Shown here in pieces: positions 1 through 11,968 of a stretch of 64,000 nucleotides of DNA. Position 1 is the stretch's first letter, and every line of letters starts with the position of its first letter. The position numbers were made by a program, and so were the translations under genes. The DNA is from Liquidambar formosana. Its lineage: Eukaryota; Streptophyta; Magnoliopsida; Saxifragales; Altingiaceae. The notes below the pieces were generated by a model, which saw only the letters and a list, made by a program, of their open reading frames with translations, was not told the origin of the DNA and made no database searches. The stretch spans positions 547,108 to 611,107 of the forward strand of contig CM077821.1 in assembly GCA_039720395.1 (NCBI GenBank), given 5' to 3'.

Positions 1-1022
1 GACAATTTCTCTACCAAGGTCTTTAAGTTGATCATGCATTGTTAGCCTATTATCATGTCCAATTTTAATCAGAGACAGGAGAACAAGGACTTCAATCCTA
101 TCTGTTGGACAAAATCACAGTCATCCTCATCCCACATGTATAAAGCAACGCGTTTGTCTTCTCCAATCAAGAAACATGCAATATCAAGGAATATATGTTT
201 TTGCTCACGATCTAATGCTTCATAAATTATTTTCAACTTTTTCTGGACATCCTTATGAGGTATTTTCTCAAGCTTCTTCAATATACCTGGCCAGTTTGAT
301 TTCTCCTTACCATATAAATACGACCCTATAATCTCAAGAGCCAAAGGAAGCCAGCAGCAGCAGTGTTTACAAATTGTTTGGACAGAATATTATAGCCTTC
401 TAGAGGAAAATTCCTCCTAAAGGCATGCCTGCTAAATAGTTGAAGAGAATGATTAGATTTCATTGGCAGGGGTTCGTAAATGCTATCTACTCCAAGCAGA
501 TCTAGGACATGTTTGTCTCTTCTTGTAACTATTATCCTACTTCCTGAAGCAAACCACTCAAGCTTTCCTGCAAGCATATCAAATTGAGACTTTTCATCAA
601 CGTCATCAAGAACAATGAGAACTTTCTTTCTACAAACTGTATTTTTTATCATGTTGCGTCCATCAACATTAGCAATATTGTCAAGGTCTTTTCTTTTTAG
701 GACCATACAACAAAGTTCATTTTGCAAATCAACAAGACCCTTGTGTTGTTGTGATCTTTCTCGAACATCTGAAAGGAATCTACAACCTTCAAAGACCTCA
801 AAGATTTGATCGTAAATGACCTTGGGAATAGGGGTCTTGCCAATACCACCCATGCCAAGGATTCAAACAATCTTCACAGCATCAGAGGAAACATTTAATA
901 ATTCCATCATTTCCTTCAATTGATCCTCAATTCCAACCAATTTCTCAGTTACATCCATGTAATTCCTCTTTAACTCTATTAAAACCTTTAAAGTAACCTT
1001 CTTTGCCAGTTCTCCTTCATGC
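1..1022 (-). pseudogene. TNL NB-ARC exon, broken, runs off left edge
   Basis: This is the nucleotide-binding exon of a TIR-NB-LRR receptor, homologous along its whole length to the intact exon at 49537-50635. The exon start follows a CAG acceptor at 1023-1025 and begins HEGELAKKVTLKVL. Visible motifs are the P-loop GMGGIGKT, kinase-2 KKVLIVLDDVD, RNBS-C-like GSRIIVT, RNBS-D IFLDIACFLIGEDKR and an MHD-region TMHDQLKDLGREIV close to base 1. At least three lesions break it. A TGA near 862 sits where relatives have Gly, just before the P-loop. A frameshift near 345 destroys the GLPLA motif. Another near 107 separates RNBS-D from the MHD region. The residue after GKT is Pro instead of Thr. No TIR exon is found upstream, where a LINE occupies the intron. 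It is a pseudogene; any linker and LRR exons lie outside the window. Confidence 0.9.
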
Positions 1023-2059
1023 CTGTCAAATATAATTGATATCAAAGGGAAAAACACTACAAATTAAATAAGAGTGCAACTTAAGACTCAACTGGATTTC
1101 TAGTGGAGATAAAATACTTAATTTTTTCATATCACTACATTAAAACATAGATTTAGAAATAGACTTTGGAAACTTAAAGATGAGTTTGATATCTGGCATG
1201 ATGATCAAGAAGATATTGCTAATGTTCTTATAAATTATTTTTCTAATTGTTTTAAGTTTGAGGGTTGTCGGCACATGGATATGGCTATTAAATTTGTTCC
1301 TTCAATGTTAAATGATACAGATAATAATATTTTTGTTATTAAAGTCACTACAACAACAATTGATTTAGCTATTTCCCAAATGAGGGATTTGAAACCTCCA
1401 AGTCCTGATGGGCTTTGAAGCAATTTTCTACAAACAAAAAAAAAAAATGGAAAATTTTAGCTCCTTTTGTCTATAAGTATGTATTTGATTTCTTTTATAG
1501 AGGTTAATTTCCTAGGGAATTAAATAGAACATATATTACTGTGATCCCCAAAATTGATAATCCTACAAAGTCAAATCATTTTAGACTTATTAGTTTGTGT
1601 AACATTGGTTATAAGAATATAGCAAAAATTTTGTCTAACAAATTAAAGCCTTTTTATGAAGAAAATAATTCTCCCTCTCAGAGTGCTTTTGTTCCGAATG
1701 GACTTATTTCGGATAATATTCTTATGACTCATGAGATATGCAATGCTATGAAAAACAAAAAGGGAAAAACAGGTTAGATGAGTATCAAGCTCAATTTGGA
1801 GAAAGCTTATGATAGGCTGAAATGGCCTTTTTATTAAAGCTGTCATGGCTAAATTTGGATTCAATAAAAAATTAATCAGTTGGATTATGAGTTGCATTGA
1901 ATCTGCTTAGTTCTCTATTTTGTTAGATGGAGTTCCAAGAAGTAATTTCTCAGCCTCCAGAGGAATTAGACAAGATGATCCATTATCTCCTTATATCTTT
2001 ATTTTATGTATGGAAGCTCTTTCCACAATTTGTAGAAATGCCATTTCTACTCCCCTTGA

Positions 2060-2231
2060 TTTGTTTTTTGGGTTTTTGTTGTTGCTTGCTATGCTTTTGA
2101 TTTAGTATATGAAGGCCTTGTTGCTTTGTTTCTTTTTTTGTTGTTGCCTGCCTTCTAGTGGTTGGGCTTTGGACTCCTTGTCCAATCCTATATTTCTCTC
2201 TTTTGATTAATACAATTGTTACTTATCAAAA
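2060..2231 (+). mobile_element. Second LINE 3' tail nested in the first LINE
   Basis: A T-rich stretch interrupts the reverse-transcriptase reading of the host LINE after RNAISTP. It ends with the TTGATTAATACAATTG...TTATCAAAAAA terminus typical of plant L1 tails. Reading of the host LINE resumes directly after the A-run, with LSRAGRETLINSV. This fits a 5'-truncated LINE insertion. The left boundary is approximate and no target duplication was identified. Confidence 0.55.
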
Positions 2232-2511
2232 AATGCACTTTCTAGAGCAGGAAGAGAAACTTTGATTAACTCGGTTTCCTCCAGTTTTAGTCAGCATGTC
2301 ATGAATTGTTAATTTATTCCCTTCTAAGATAAGAGATGATATAGATAAAAATCAACAAAAATTCTTTTGGAGTAAAAATTTAGGGAAAAATTTTATGGCT
2401 CTTATGAATTGGTATATGGTTTGTTCCCTAAAACAGAAGGTGGTTTAAGTATTCATATACTTCTGACACTAAATTTTCCTGTATGGGTAAGCTTGAATGG
2501 CATATTTTGCT

Positions 2512-3505
2512 AAGGCCAGCGCTATTTGCACTCCAACCATAACCTCGCGCACTCCCAATTTTCTTTATGTAATATGGAAGGACGAAAAAGCCCCTAATCA
2601 TCAGGTGAAGAAATTGACAGCTTCTTCTTCATACTTTTTCCCCTTTTTTTGGGTATGTTATCCTACTTCATCTGGTCGCAAGACGGTGGACCTAGCGGTT
2701 TCCGACGCGGCCACGTCAACAGCAATGGTGTGTGCTGAAGTTGCTCACATGGTGGACTCTTTAATCCGTTTTCACCATTTTTAGCGAATCCATGACCACC
2801 AAACCATCCACCACCACTACTTAGAAATACAATTTTGCAACAAACAGAGCACTGATTGAAGGAATTGAAAGAATCAAACCTCACCACAGACCAATTGCAT
2901 CATAGACCCATATACTTAATTTCACCCAAAAAAAAAAAAAGGAAGAAACATCTACTTGAAAACTAGAACTTCCAACAACCTCTTCATCCGCATCACCCAA
3001 CACCCATATCTCAACCCGACAACATCGTTTCCACTCATCTCCATCCAATCCTAAAAATCATATCTAAAACTTCAACCAGACATAACCCTTGATCCCCTCC
3101 CTCATCCCAAACTTGCTAACATGATTAAGAGGGTCTCAATTTGAACTTAGATGGGTTAAAGGGTTAACTATATATTGTGTGACTAAAATGGCTCTCATCG
3201 CCCTTTGCACGTAGAGTTGCAAGTGGTGGTGTTGGGTGGGTTAATGGAGTTTTGTAGGTGTTGTAGTGGGTAGGTTTCAAATAGTTGTAGAAGGGGTGAA
3301 GGAGGTGAATGAAGGATGATGCTTATAGGTTGAGGGGATGAAGGATGATGCTTTCACCCACTTTCTCTTTCTTCTCAAATCTGACTCATCTGAGCATGGG
3401 GACGAATAGTGGGAGGTTTAAGGGCATTTTTGTCTTGTAAATGACATAAAGAAGATGGGGGAGTACACGAGGTTATATGGCTGGAGTGCGAATAGCGTTG
3501 GCCTT
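2512..3505. mobile_element. Non-autonomous TIR DNA transposon, about 1 kb
   Basis: The ends form a near-perfect terminal inverted repeat of about 27 bp, AAGGCCAGCGCTATTTGCAC... on the left and the reverse complement of AAGGCCAACGCTATTCGCAC... on the right (about 3479-3505). The LINE homology stops at the left end and resumes just after the right end (NRDKFWVKMV), so this is a clean insertion. The interior has no transposase and no convincing ORF. A clear target-site duplication could not be matched, so the superfamily is left open. Confidence 0.75.
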
Positions 3506-3770
3506 TGTTTAATAGAGATAAATTTTGGGTTAAAATGGTATGAGCAATGAATTTGAACAAGGATAATTTCTTTCAAGTCCTACCAAAAAATCAAGATTCA
3601 TGAGCGTGGAAAAATATACTCAAAGGATGTGACCTTGTTAGTCATGGTATTAGATGGTCTTTAGGAAATGGGAAAGATATTTATTTTTGGGTGGATAAAT
3701 GGCTAGCTAATAAAGCTATATTCGAACTAGTTCCTAGACGATATCTTAATAACAGTAATTGGGATCTGAA

Positions 3771-3959
3771 AGTTGAAAGTTGAAAGTTGGGATGATAAAA
3801 CCTTATATACCACAAGCGCGCACACACCAACCGATGTGGGGATAATCACTTATTTAAAATCATTTTTGGTAACATGAAAAACAAACATATATATCACACC
3901 TAGGATTATAAAACTAAACCCGGCCAGGCATCCAAAGAAGTAGAAGATTATTAAAAAGT
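3771..3959. other. Short intergenic stretch, nothing recognised
   Basis: A/T-rich DNA between the LINE and the TNL 3' flank block. No ORF, repeat or element terminus was recognised. Confidence 0.4.
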
Positions 3960-4735
3960 TACGTTGTCCTACTAATTTCGATTGCGCTTATCAGGACCTA
4001 TGGCTTCATAGTAACAATATTAAGTTCAATAAAAAGGTTGGAACACGCTCCAATGAGTTTGATCTTCCGTATAATTAAAGAGCAAAAGAAATACAAATTA
4101 ACTATGTAACACGATACCAATAAAACAGAAATTTATATACCAGATGAGAATAGCCGCCCAAAGGATTGGACCAATCTTAATTTTGAGGGAGTCTAGGCTG
4201 GTAATCTGGTGGAGCAGGAATTTATGCTGCTTTAAGAAATGAAGATTGTTTGTGGTTGGTCTTTCAATGTGTGTAAGAAAGCATACAATTTTCTATAGCA
4301 GAAGCTATGGCATTGTCAATAAAGATGCAGAGAAATTTAATGAAAGTAATTAAGTGATGACGACTGACGAGACAGTAGTATAAAAATTAGTCCCAACAAA
4401 AGTATCCTCAGGACTGAAATGAACTTTTCAAGAGACACTTGTATTTTTCTTGGACAGTTTTAGAAAGGAAAAAAAACAAGTTGTATTTTAAGCAGGGGTA
4501 CAAAAAAGCCAACTGCATATATAGACTGTTTTCTCTAGCAGTAAGCCCTTTATTTCATTCACATTGTTCTTCTCTAACAGTAAGCAGGGGTTCAAAAAAG
4601 TATCTGTTTTGTTTTTTGACTAGATGATAATGATGTTTCAAGATGATCCAACTCCCTGCTCTTTAATTACTAGTAACAAATTTGATTCTTGCTCTAATCA
4701 ATGACAATTGATATTGGGATGTATCATCAATCACT
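3960..4735 (-). repeat. TNL 3'-flank module, copy 1
   Basis: This block recurs at 8935-9825, 14118-15135, 55437-56060 and, truncated, at 46640-47048. Each time it lies just downstream of a minus-strand TNL LRR exon. Shared landmarks are CCTATGGCTTCA, GATGCAGAGAAATTTAA and GCAGAAGCTATGGCATTG. It marks the duplicated 3'-untranslated and downstream region of the family. Because it travels with the LRR exon, duplication involved whole gene units. Confidence 0.75.
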
Positions 4736-4839
4736 CGAGTCATAAACTAAATTGCAAATAGAGAAAGAAAAGATAATTTGCAGGCAATCGAGGAAAATCC
4801 CTCTTGCAATCAGAAAATAGTAATTCAACAGAAAATTGA

Positions 4840-5290
4840 GATATACCCAGCCATATGATTCCCCACATGCTGCATTTACTCTTCTTAGGCCATGTTTGTT
4901 GGGTTGGAATGGAATGAATGGAATGTAATCACATTCCAATTCATTCCAAACAACATGTTTGGATGAGGTAATTAAATGGGAATGGAATCAAACAGTAATA
5001 GTGAATTATAATGATATTCATTCCACAATATTTATTTCAATCTCATTCCATTCCAAACTATTTTGAGATGGAATCAGATTCCATTCCTACCCATTCCATT
5101 CCAACCAAACAAACATGGCCTTATCCCCGTACTATTTCCCCCCCATAATTCATTTTGTCTCAACTGTATTGCATGCTCTGAATTCCTATGTATTGGCAAA
5201 TCCAGTGAATTTTCAGTCAACTTGCATCCAAAAACGTCTAATAATGTTAAGGATTCAAATCCTCCAAGTCCCAGCATCTTAATTTTCATA
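4840..5290 (-). pseudogene. TNL LRR 3'-exon relic split by a MITE
   Basis: Residues such as LGLGGFESLTLLDVFGCK and LTENSLDLP (5150-5289) match the last LRR of the other genes, whose equivalent is LEELKSLTLLDISGCELIENS. The exon is interrupted at 5123/4888 by a Tourist MITE. Removing the MITE and one TTA copy keeps the frame open into RRVNAACGESYGW, ending at a GGTATATC donor like those of the other family members near 4848. The rest of the LRR exon and all upstream exons are gone, so this is only the last part of a lost gene. Confidence 0.8.
4888..5120. mobile_element. Tourist-like (PIF/Harbinger) MITE, 233 bp
   Basis: The ends GGCCATGTTTGTT and AACAAACATGGCC are inverted repeats. They are flanked by TTA on both sides (4885-4887 and 5121-5123), the PIF/Harbinger target duplication. 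The interior is rich in GGAATGGAAT-type sequence and forms a partial foldback. It is inserted in the LRR exon relic. A related copy lies at 7818-8020. Confidence 0.9.
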
Positions 5291-7817
5291 TTTTTACAAA
5301 GGAAAATGTTATGTATAGCACCTTATATGCAGTAATAAAATATAGAACCTTATGTGATACTATATATATAGACCAAAATTCTCTCAACAGAGCCGCCCTT
5401 TTACAAATGTGGTACAGAGGAAAAAACAAAATGAAAGTGGTGTTACTAATAGGGCTTTTAGTATAACTGAAAGTAGTAGTAACATGTTTCATATATGTCG
5501 AGGGTAATTAACCAAAAAAATATGTGGGAGTATACTAATACATATTAAGAGGAAAACCTACTTAAGAAACAAAACTAATAGACGGGGAAAAGAAAAAGAA
5601 GACTACTTCGTATAGATCAAATGAAAACATAGACATGAATAAAAAAAATTAAGAAATGAGGAAATAAACTTTTTTGAGTTTTTACAGCAATGTTCTAGAT
5701 CAATGGAAGATTAGCGCACGACAAGGCAACAAAGTTAATGACAATTGAGCTGAAGTTTAAAAGTATTCAAAGGGAGAAATTATAAAGAACAATCACATGC
5801 ACCAAGATCTAGGAGAATACCCTCATGAGTCATGAGTAAACAGTATTTAAAAAACTGAATCTTTCCAATCCAACGTACTCCCTCACAAACATCATAAAAT
5901 AAACTGTTGTTGCTAATTAATTGGAGTAATTTGCATTCAAAGTGTCTAATCTAAGTCCTATTTTGTTTGTTTTTGTAAATGATTGTCATCGTATCCAAAA
6001 GTACATTTGAAATTTTTAATTCAAAAAGTACATTTCCACGGACAATGAAAGGAATTTTGCTCATCCTTCGTCATATTTAAGGAATGCCTTCTGTCACCTT
6101 TGGACAGGACAGGCTTTGAAGATTCTATAAAAACGAGACAAAACAAACCTTCTTTTCCTTCTATAAAAACGAAGCATCTCTCTCCCTCCTCTTTCTTTCC
6201 AACAAATTTTGGCGGAAGATTTCATGGAAACAACTGGGGACATTAAGTCCAAAGAATTATTGGTCCAAAGAATTATTGGTCTACCCTTCGAGATTTCAAA
6301 TTGTGCCCCCTTTTTTTTTTTTGTTTTTTAAATATGAATAATAGTTTATAGCTAGATCTTAGGTTCAAAGCAAGTCACTGCAACTCACATGCCCTAAAAA
6401 GCCCATTTGAACCATCAAATCCTGTACTAGTAGTCTCAAGAATTTGACTAGAGTTGAACTCAAGACCTTTATTTCTTAAAAATACTAAGTTTTAATGCCC
6501 TACCTACCACTTGAAGGTTCTAGGAGGATAGATAATCAACCCTCACCTACCACACTTCCCACCTCCCATAATCTTTACCCCTCGATTTGGTTCATGGATT
6601 TTACCATGGAAAAAAAAGTGAAGGGTAAAAAAATGTGGAGGAAATAAAATGAAAGGAAAAGATAAAATCATACTAAGCCAAAATTATTTCAATTATTTTT
6701 ATTCTACCAATTTTTCAATGCAACCAAATAAGAAAAAATACAATTTCTCATATCTTTTTTTTTTTTTTTTCCTTGATAAAATCTTCGAACCAAATAGAGC
6801 CTACATGTTTGCTCCAGTGAAGTTAGCTCAAGAACGCACTAACCCTCACTGTATTTTTTAATTTTTTGGAAAAAGCATCTACATATTAGGAATATAGTGT
6901 TTGGTATAATGTTTGGTTAAGTGAGAGGAGGAAAAAATTTTTAACAAAAAAAAAAAAAATGCAACTAGTGCCACTGGGCTAGCTAGAGCGCTAGCCATAG
7001 GTAACAAACCCTTTGTTATCTGACACATCTAGCGCACACACTAATGTATCTGTTGGAACATTCACATTTACACTCCACATTCTAACTAATACAAACTGAG
7101 CATGAACAACTCTACAAATTGATCCGATGGAGATGTTCTAAGGGGTGGTCCCTTATTAACTGAGCTATCTCTTGATACTGTATTTATTTTGCTTCTTTGA
7201 TTGACTGAAATCAAACTACTTATGTTTTTACTTTAAACTCATATAGGTCTCTAATTATTGAAATAAAAATAGAAAGGTATGTAGGTCTCTAATTTTATGG
7301 CAAATGGGCACTACCAGCACCAATTTTCAGAGAACTCTTGTGACAAGCGTTTAGGGTACATGGGCCTTGAGCCCCTCTAGTCCATTTATCCCTTCCAGGC
7401 TTATGGATGGGAACAAGAGCAGCCGGTTTTGGACCAAGGGAAAATAGCCCCAGTAGTAATAGGGCGAGAGGAAGCCAACATTCGATGGTTTTTCCAATGA
7501 GCATAATCGACTTGAGATATTTGGAGAGTGGTATTATTGCTATTTTGTATTAGGGAAGTAAGGTTTGTCAGATATTGACATGTGATTGAATGCCTGATAA
7601 GGATAAAGATCTGTTTGGGTGTCCAGATGGAAATTAAACAATTTTATTGCATTTAACATAGTATTAGAGACACAAATCCGTAACTTTGAATAAAAAAATT
7701 CAAGAAAATAATGGGTTTCATTACAAATGAGAGTATAAATCCAAAGTAATTGCTTTGTATGATTTTTAAAAATTCATTTCTATTAGATCAACTAACTTTT
7801 TAAAATAGTCTCACTTA
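5291..7817. other. Intergenic region with no supported gene
   Basis: A/T-rich DNA with scattered poly(T) and poly(A) runs (for example about 6310, 6760 and 6950). The only recognisable part is a TNL 5'-flank relic at about 6110-6232, listed separately. ORFs here are short, lack domain motifs and often rely on non-ATG starts. Confidence 0.5.
6110..6232 (-). other. Relic of a TNL 5' flank or 5'UTR
   Basis: The stretch ending GGAAGATTTCATGGAAACAA closely matches the region 5' of the intact TNL at about 51467-51580, including a CTCTCTCCCTCC tract. It lies in the same orientation relative to a minus-strand gene. No TIR exon is found on its 3' side. It is probably what remains of a deleted TNL. 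Confidence 0.55.
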
Positions 7818-8020
7818 AGCCATGTTTGTTTAATTGGAATGAAATAGATGAAAATAAAATGTGATTCCATACTTAAAGTAGTCTGGAATGGAAAGGGATT
7901 TGAAATGATAATCCAAATTAATAGATTGTTTGATTCCATTCACATTTAAATTATCTCATCCAAACACAATGTTTGCAATGAATTCAAATGTGATTCCATT
8001 CCAGCTAAACAAACATGACC
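7818..8020. mobile_element. Tourist-like MITE, 203 bp
   Basis: This is a relative of the 4888-5120 element. The ends AGCCATGTTTGTT and AACAAACATGACC are inverted and flanked by TTA (7815-7817 and 8021-8023). It is more diverged at its ends than the first copy. No coding capacity. Confidence 0.85.
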
Positions 8021-8023
8021 TTA

Positions 8024-8934
8024 AGGTGATGGATTTGTGCCTCTAATAATACGTAAAGCATACTAAAATTGTTTAATTTCTAATTAAAAAATCAAATGAA
8101 CCGTAACTAAATAACTCAATTTGGCTCATGAGTCATGAACTAGCTTGCGGTTGGTCATGAGCCAGGCTTGAATATTGGGTCAATCTTGGGTTTGGCCCGA
8201 CTTGGCAAATTAACAATTGCACTGTGACTGATCGATACCACTTGTGGTAGAAAACCAGGATCGAAATTAATATCTTGTCTCTCTCGTTATTCACCAACTT
8301 CCTGGTTATTTCAGTTAATGTATCCATTCAACCCAATTTTCCTATTTCATCCCTTTTTGGTTTTTTTTCTTCTTTTATATACCAAAGATTAATTTTAACA
8401 CCGCAATCAGACTGAGATAGCCAGTTCGGCTGTGCATCATACATTCATCTGCTGATGATTTTGACTTTCCTACATCCCAAACTTAATTATCATGTTTGAT
8501 ATCAAATTTGCGTTAGTGAAATTAATATCACCATTTCCATTTTTAGTAGTGCCATGCTCCGATTGGGTTTGTCATGTGACCTAATGTGATCGAGGACTAA
8601 TGCTATATTGTCCAAATTATTTGCCCAAATCCCCTTACCCAAATGGAGTGGCAATTGGGCTAACCTCAATAACAAAAAATTATCAAAAAATAATTATTCA
8701 TAATAAACTGATGAGACAATTGCCACATCATTTGGATAAGAGGATTTGGGTAAAAAAAAATTTGGGTTGAACTGTACTAAAATCTAAATCAAATTGAACA
8801 ATCATATGGGTCAACTTCAGATTTTTACGGGACCTCTATTGGCATCCCAAGACTTGCTTTTTATTCTCTCACTAATTTTAAAATTTTCAAGATTTTAGGA
8901 AAAATATAAAAATTTCTCATGAAAACTAATCAGA
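8024..8934. other. Intergenic stretch, nothing recognised
   Basis: No gene or element boundary is recognised. The minus-strand ORF at 8133-8327 has no motif and no homology to the neighbouring TNL exons. Confidence 0.4.
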
Positions 8935-9825
8935 ACCTATGGCTTCATAGTAATATTATTTTGTTCAATAAAAGGTTGGACCACTCACCGTTTTTGTCAA
9001 GCTCATAGAATTACATCAAATTAAGTGCATTGAATTTGTTCTTACTTAAAATTAAAGAGCAAAAGAAATACAAAATAACATGATACCAACAAAATAGAAA
9101 TTTATGCTGCATTAAGAAATGAAGATAGTTTGTCTATGGTTGGTCTTTCAATGTGGATAGGAAAGCATAAAATATGCAATAGCAGAAGCCATGGCATTGA
9201 GGAAAAGGGTTATGATGGCAATCAATAAAGATGCAGAGAAATTTAAAAGAAAGCAAGTGACGATGAGACAGTAGTATAAAAATTGGTAATAACAAAAATA
9301 TGCCCAAGACTGAACTGAACTTATTAAGAGATACTTGCATTTTGATTGGACAGACAAGATAGCCATGTATGCAGCGGCCTATACCCCTTTACTAATCAAT
9401 AGAATCCCTTTCAAAAGAAACAATAATAATAAGAAAAAAAAAATCACGAATGCTTATGTGATCAAAAGATCAAATTTGTTCTGAAACGCCATTATGTTTT
9501 ACAAATGTGAAAGCATAGGAACAAACAATAGAGCTAACAACCAGGGTATGGAGAGAGTTACCATGTCCCGGTCATTAGGGGGATTCTCTAATCAATGACA
9601 GATGATAATGATTCTTGCTCTATGGTCTGTTTTGTTTTTGGACAGATGATAATGATTCTTGCTCTAATCAATGACAATGACAATGGATATTGGGCCGTTT
9701 CATCAATCACTCTAATCATAATCTGAACCACAAATAAAGAAAGAATAGATAATTAGCAGGCAATCAAGGAAAATCCCTCTTCCAATGAGAAAATACTAAT
9801 TCAATAGAAAATTTAGATATACCTT
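8935..9825 (-). repeat. TNL 3'-flank module, copy 2
   Basis: Homologous to the 3960-4735, 14118-15135 and 55437-56060 blocks, it lies downstream of the LRR-only gene. It keeps a splice-donor-like CGGTGAGTGG on the minus strand near 8988. It also keeps a minus-strand frame encoding a hydrophobic peptide ending near 9150 (see findings), which recurs in other copies. It is probably 3'UTR sequence that is spliced in some transcripts. Confidence 0.7.
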
Positions 9826-9893
9826 TTGGCCAAAAAAATAAAAAATAAGAACAAAACTAATACTTTATAAAATATTGAGTTAGCAGGACTGAA

Positions 9894-11612
9894 TTACCCG
9901 ATAGTTTCGTGCAAGGAAACTCCCACGCACTGTTGTTTATTCTGCGCGCTATCCCCCAAAAATTCTTCTTTTCTCCACCCCCTTGCCTTGGTTGATTCTT
10001 GAAGTATATTTATGTTCGGAATATCGAGTGAATTTTCAATCAACTCGCATCCAGAAATGTCCAACAACGTTAAGGATTTCAATTCCTCAAGTCCCAGAAT
10101 CGATCTTAGTTTCACACATTCAAAAGCTACTAACCTTTTTAATCTTTTTAGGTTTGACAAATCAGGTGATTTCTCAATTTTGCATGCAGCAATGTCCAAC
10201 ACTTCCAAGGATTCCAGTTCCTCAAATCCATGGATTGCATTTAAATTCTCCCAACCACGGATTATTAATTCCTTGAGTTTTCTCAGGTTTGACAGATCCA
10301 GTGTCCCTTCCAGTGATTGGCAGTATGACATGTCCAATACCTCCAAGGATTTCAAAAAGCTTAGGCCCTTAACCTCGGCTAAATTCTGGCAATTCAAAAG
10401 GTTTAGTGCTTCTAGCATTCTCAAGTTTGATATATCTGGCAATCTTTGTAGGGATTCACATTTTGATATGAACAAGTACCTTAAAGATTCTAGCTTTTCA
10501 AGCCCGTCAAGCATAGCTAGCTTTCCACAATCTGTTATGGTTAAAATCGTCAACGATTTAGATTTCCCAAGGCCTTCAATGCGCATTAGCTCAAAGCACC
10601 AATCAACATGTAAGGTTGACAAATTTTTCAAATTTGACAGATCCGGTAATCTTTCCATTGCTTTACTGTAGGATATTTGTAGTTCGAATAAACTTGAAGG
10701 AAGCCCCTGAATATATTGAAGGTTCTCGGAACTTACAATGAGTTTCTTGAGCCAAGAAAGGTCGCCAATCTCCGCTGGCAAGGTGCTAATGCTGTTGGTA
10801 TGGTCCAATTTCAAGATCTCCAATTCGGATAATTTCTCAATATCTCTAGGAATTTCCACCAGATTATAACAATTGAAAAATTCCAACTCCTTTAAACTCT
10901 TCAGTTTGGAGAGACTTGGGAATGTCTTCATTGATTCACTTGTGACACGTAGACTCTTTAAACTAGAAGGAAGCTCTGGCGGCAATTTAAGCCCTCCAAA
11001 GCTTAGATCAAGGATTTGGAGTCTAGTAAGCTCACAAAAGTTCCTTGGTAGGCTAGAAATATTGGTCCAATATAAGTTCAAGATTCTCAGAGAGGATGGT
11101 CTCTTAAGATCAGGAAATTTACCTCCCAATCCAAGACAACTTGAGGCATCTATCTCTTCAAGCCTCTCTAAATTTCCAATAGCATCAGGCAACTCTGTTA
11201 TGGAAGACGCTGAAATGTCAAGCACTCTCAAACTTGTTACATTCACGATTGATGAGTCAATTTTAACGAATCCTCGACAATATTTAAGAATCAACATCTC
11301 CAAAGCTGCAAATGTGGAAAAGTCGGGAATTTCGATCGAGCCAGAACATCTCGTGAGATTTAGAACTTCCAAATTTTTCGCCATCTCTTAAACAAAGAAA
11401 AATCAATTTCCAACAAGTATATGATGTAACAATATGAACAAAAGTATTCGTGAGATATTCTACGAGACCTTGATTTGATTCCACGATTCCCTCTTGTCTC
11501 TGAAGCTGCTCCCTGATAGATCAAGAATGACTAAATTCTCTAGATTAAAATTGGTTACCCCATAACGCCACAAGAAGCCATGCCCAAAATTTCCCTTCTT
11601 CAACTTCAGCTC
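9894..11612 (-). pseudogene. LRR-only TNL fragment with partial linker exon
   Basis: The 497-residue LRR exon (9894-11384) is fully open. It starts MAKNLEVLNLTRCSGS with a real ATG at the exon start, as in its relatives. About 18 repeats of roughly 23 residues follow, with cores such as LEILKLDHTNSISTLPAEIG and SLTILTITDCGKL. Upstream, 11469-11612 holds the 3' half of the linker exon (GVTNFNLENLVILDLS...WNQIK), ending at an AAG|GTCTC donor. Homology stops near 11612, and no NB-ARC or TIR exon exists to the right before 14 kb. The protein's last residues (GVSLHETIG) and the following intron are borrowed from TIR-exon 3' sequence (see findings). The leucine-rich repeat domain would normally carry recognition specificity. 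Without NB-ARC this is a decayed gene or an orphan LRR protein. Confidence 0.8.
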
Positions 11613-11892
11613 CAACATTTACTTCCAAGTAGATGTCAAAGTCTCACAATTTTTGCAAACTCGAGAGCTCAGAGAAACCTCCAAGTCCTTACTTCGCTTC
11701 CGATTTTTATTACCACTGTTTAGCAGCACACGATCCCATAATAATAACCTTGGCCTTTTGATTACGCCTAAGATGTATGCCCACTTCAATAAGTCCTCCA
11801 AAATAGCTGCTGCACCCAAAAAATGACTTTAAAAGGTGCTCTTTTTTGTTTTTTTTTTTTTCCAAGAAGAAAAAAAACATTCCCCAAAAAAG

Positions 11893-11968
11893 TTGGGAGA
11901 TGTACCATATGATTTGTGAATACAGCAGTTTTGGGAGATGTACCATATGATTTGTGAATACAGCAGAA
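11893..11968. repeat. 38-bp tandem duplication
   Basis: The unit starting TTGGGAGATGTACCATATG occurs twice in direct tandem (11893 and 11931), identical over nearly all its length. It lies in the truncated 5' side of the LRR-only gene and overlaps no recognised exon. Confidence 0.85.

Larger units (their letters stand above)
1130..3770 (+). mobile_element. L1-type LINE, 5'-truncated and decayed, carrying nested insertions
   Basis: A degraded non-LTR retrotransposon lies in what was the first intron of the NB-ARC pseudogene. Its reverse-transcriptase blocks are recognisable in order. They are LKDEFDIWHDDQEDIANV with ISQMRDLKPPSPDG (1165-1418), the core NHFRLISLCNIGYKNIAKIL to SAFVPNGLISDNIL (1541-1777), a KLNLEKAYDRLKW motif (about 1785), and RGIRQDDPLSPYIFILCMEA (1960-2030). 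RQDDPLSP replaces the usual RQGDPLSP. Next come an AGRETLINSV stretch (2245) and a zinc-knuckle-type segment, AWKNILKGCDLVSHGIRWSLGNGKDIYFW (3603-3690, quoted with differing stops). Stops and frameshifts separate these pieces, and two other elements interrupt it at about 2060-2231 and 2512-3505. The endonuclease domain is missing. Confidence 0.85.

Noticed and set aside
2512..3505. Assignment of the 1-kb inverted-repeat element to Mutator
   Set aside because: Flanking 9-mers (TATTTTGCT and TGTTTAATA) do not match, so the superfamily was left open.
10012..10671. 219-codon plus-strand ORF opposite the LRR exon
   Set aside because: An antisense shadow of the LRR exon; similar shadows occur opposite every LRR exon here.
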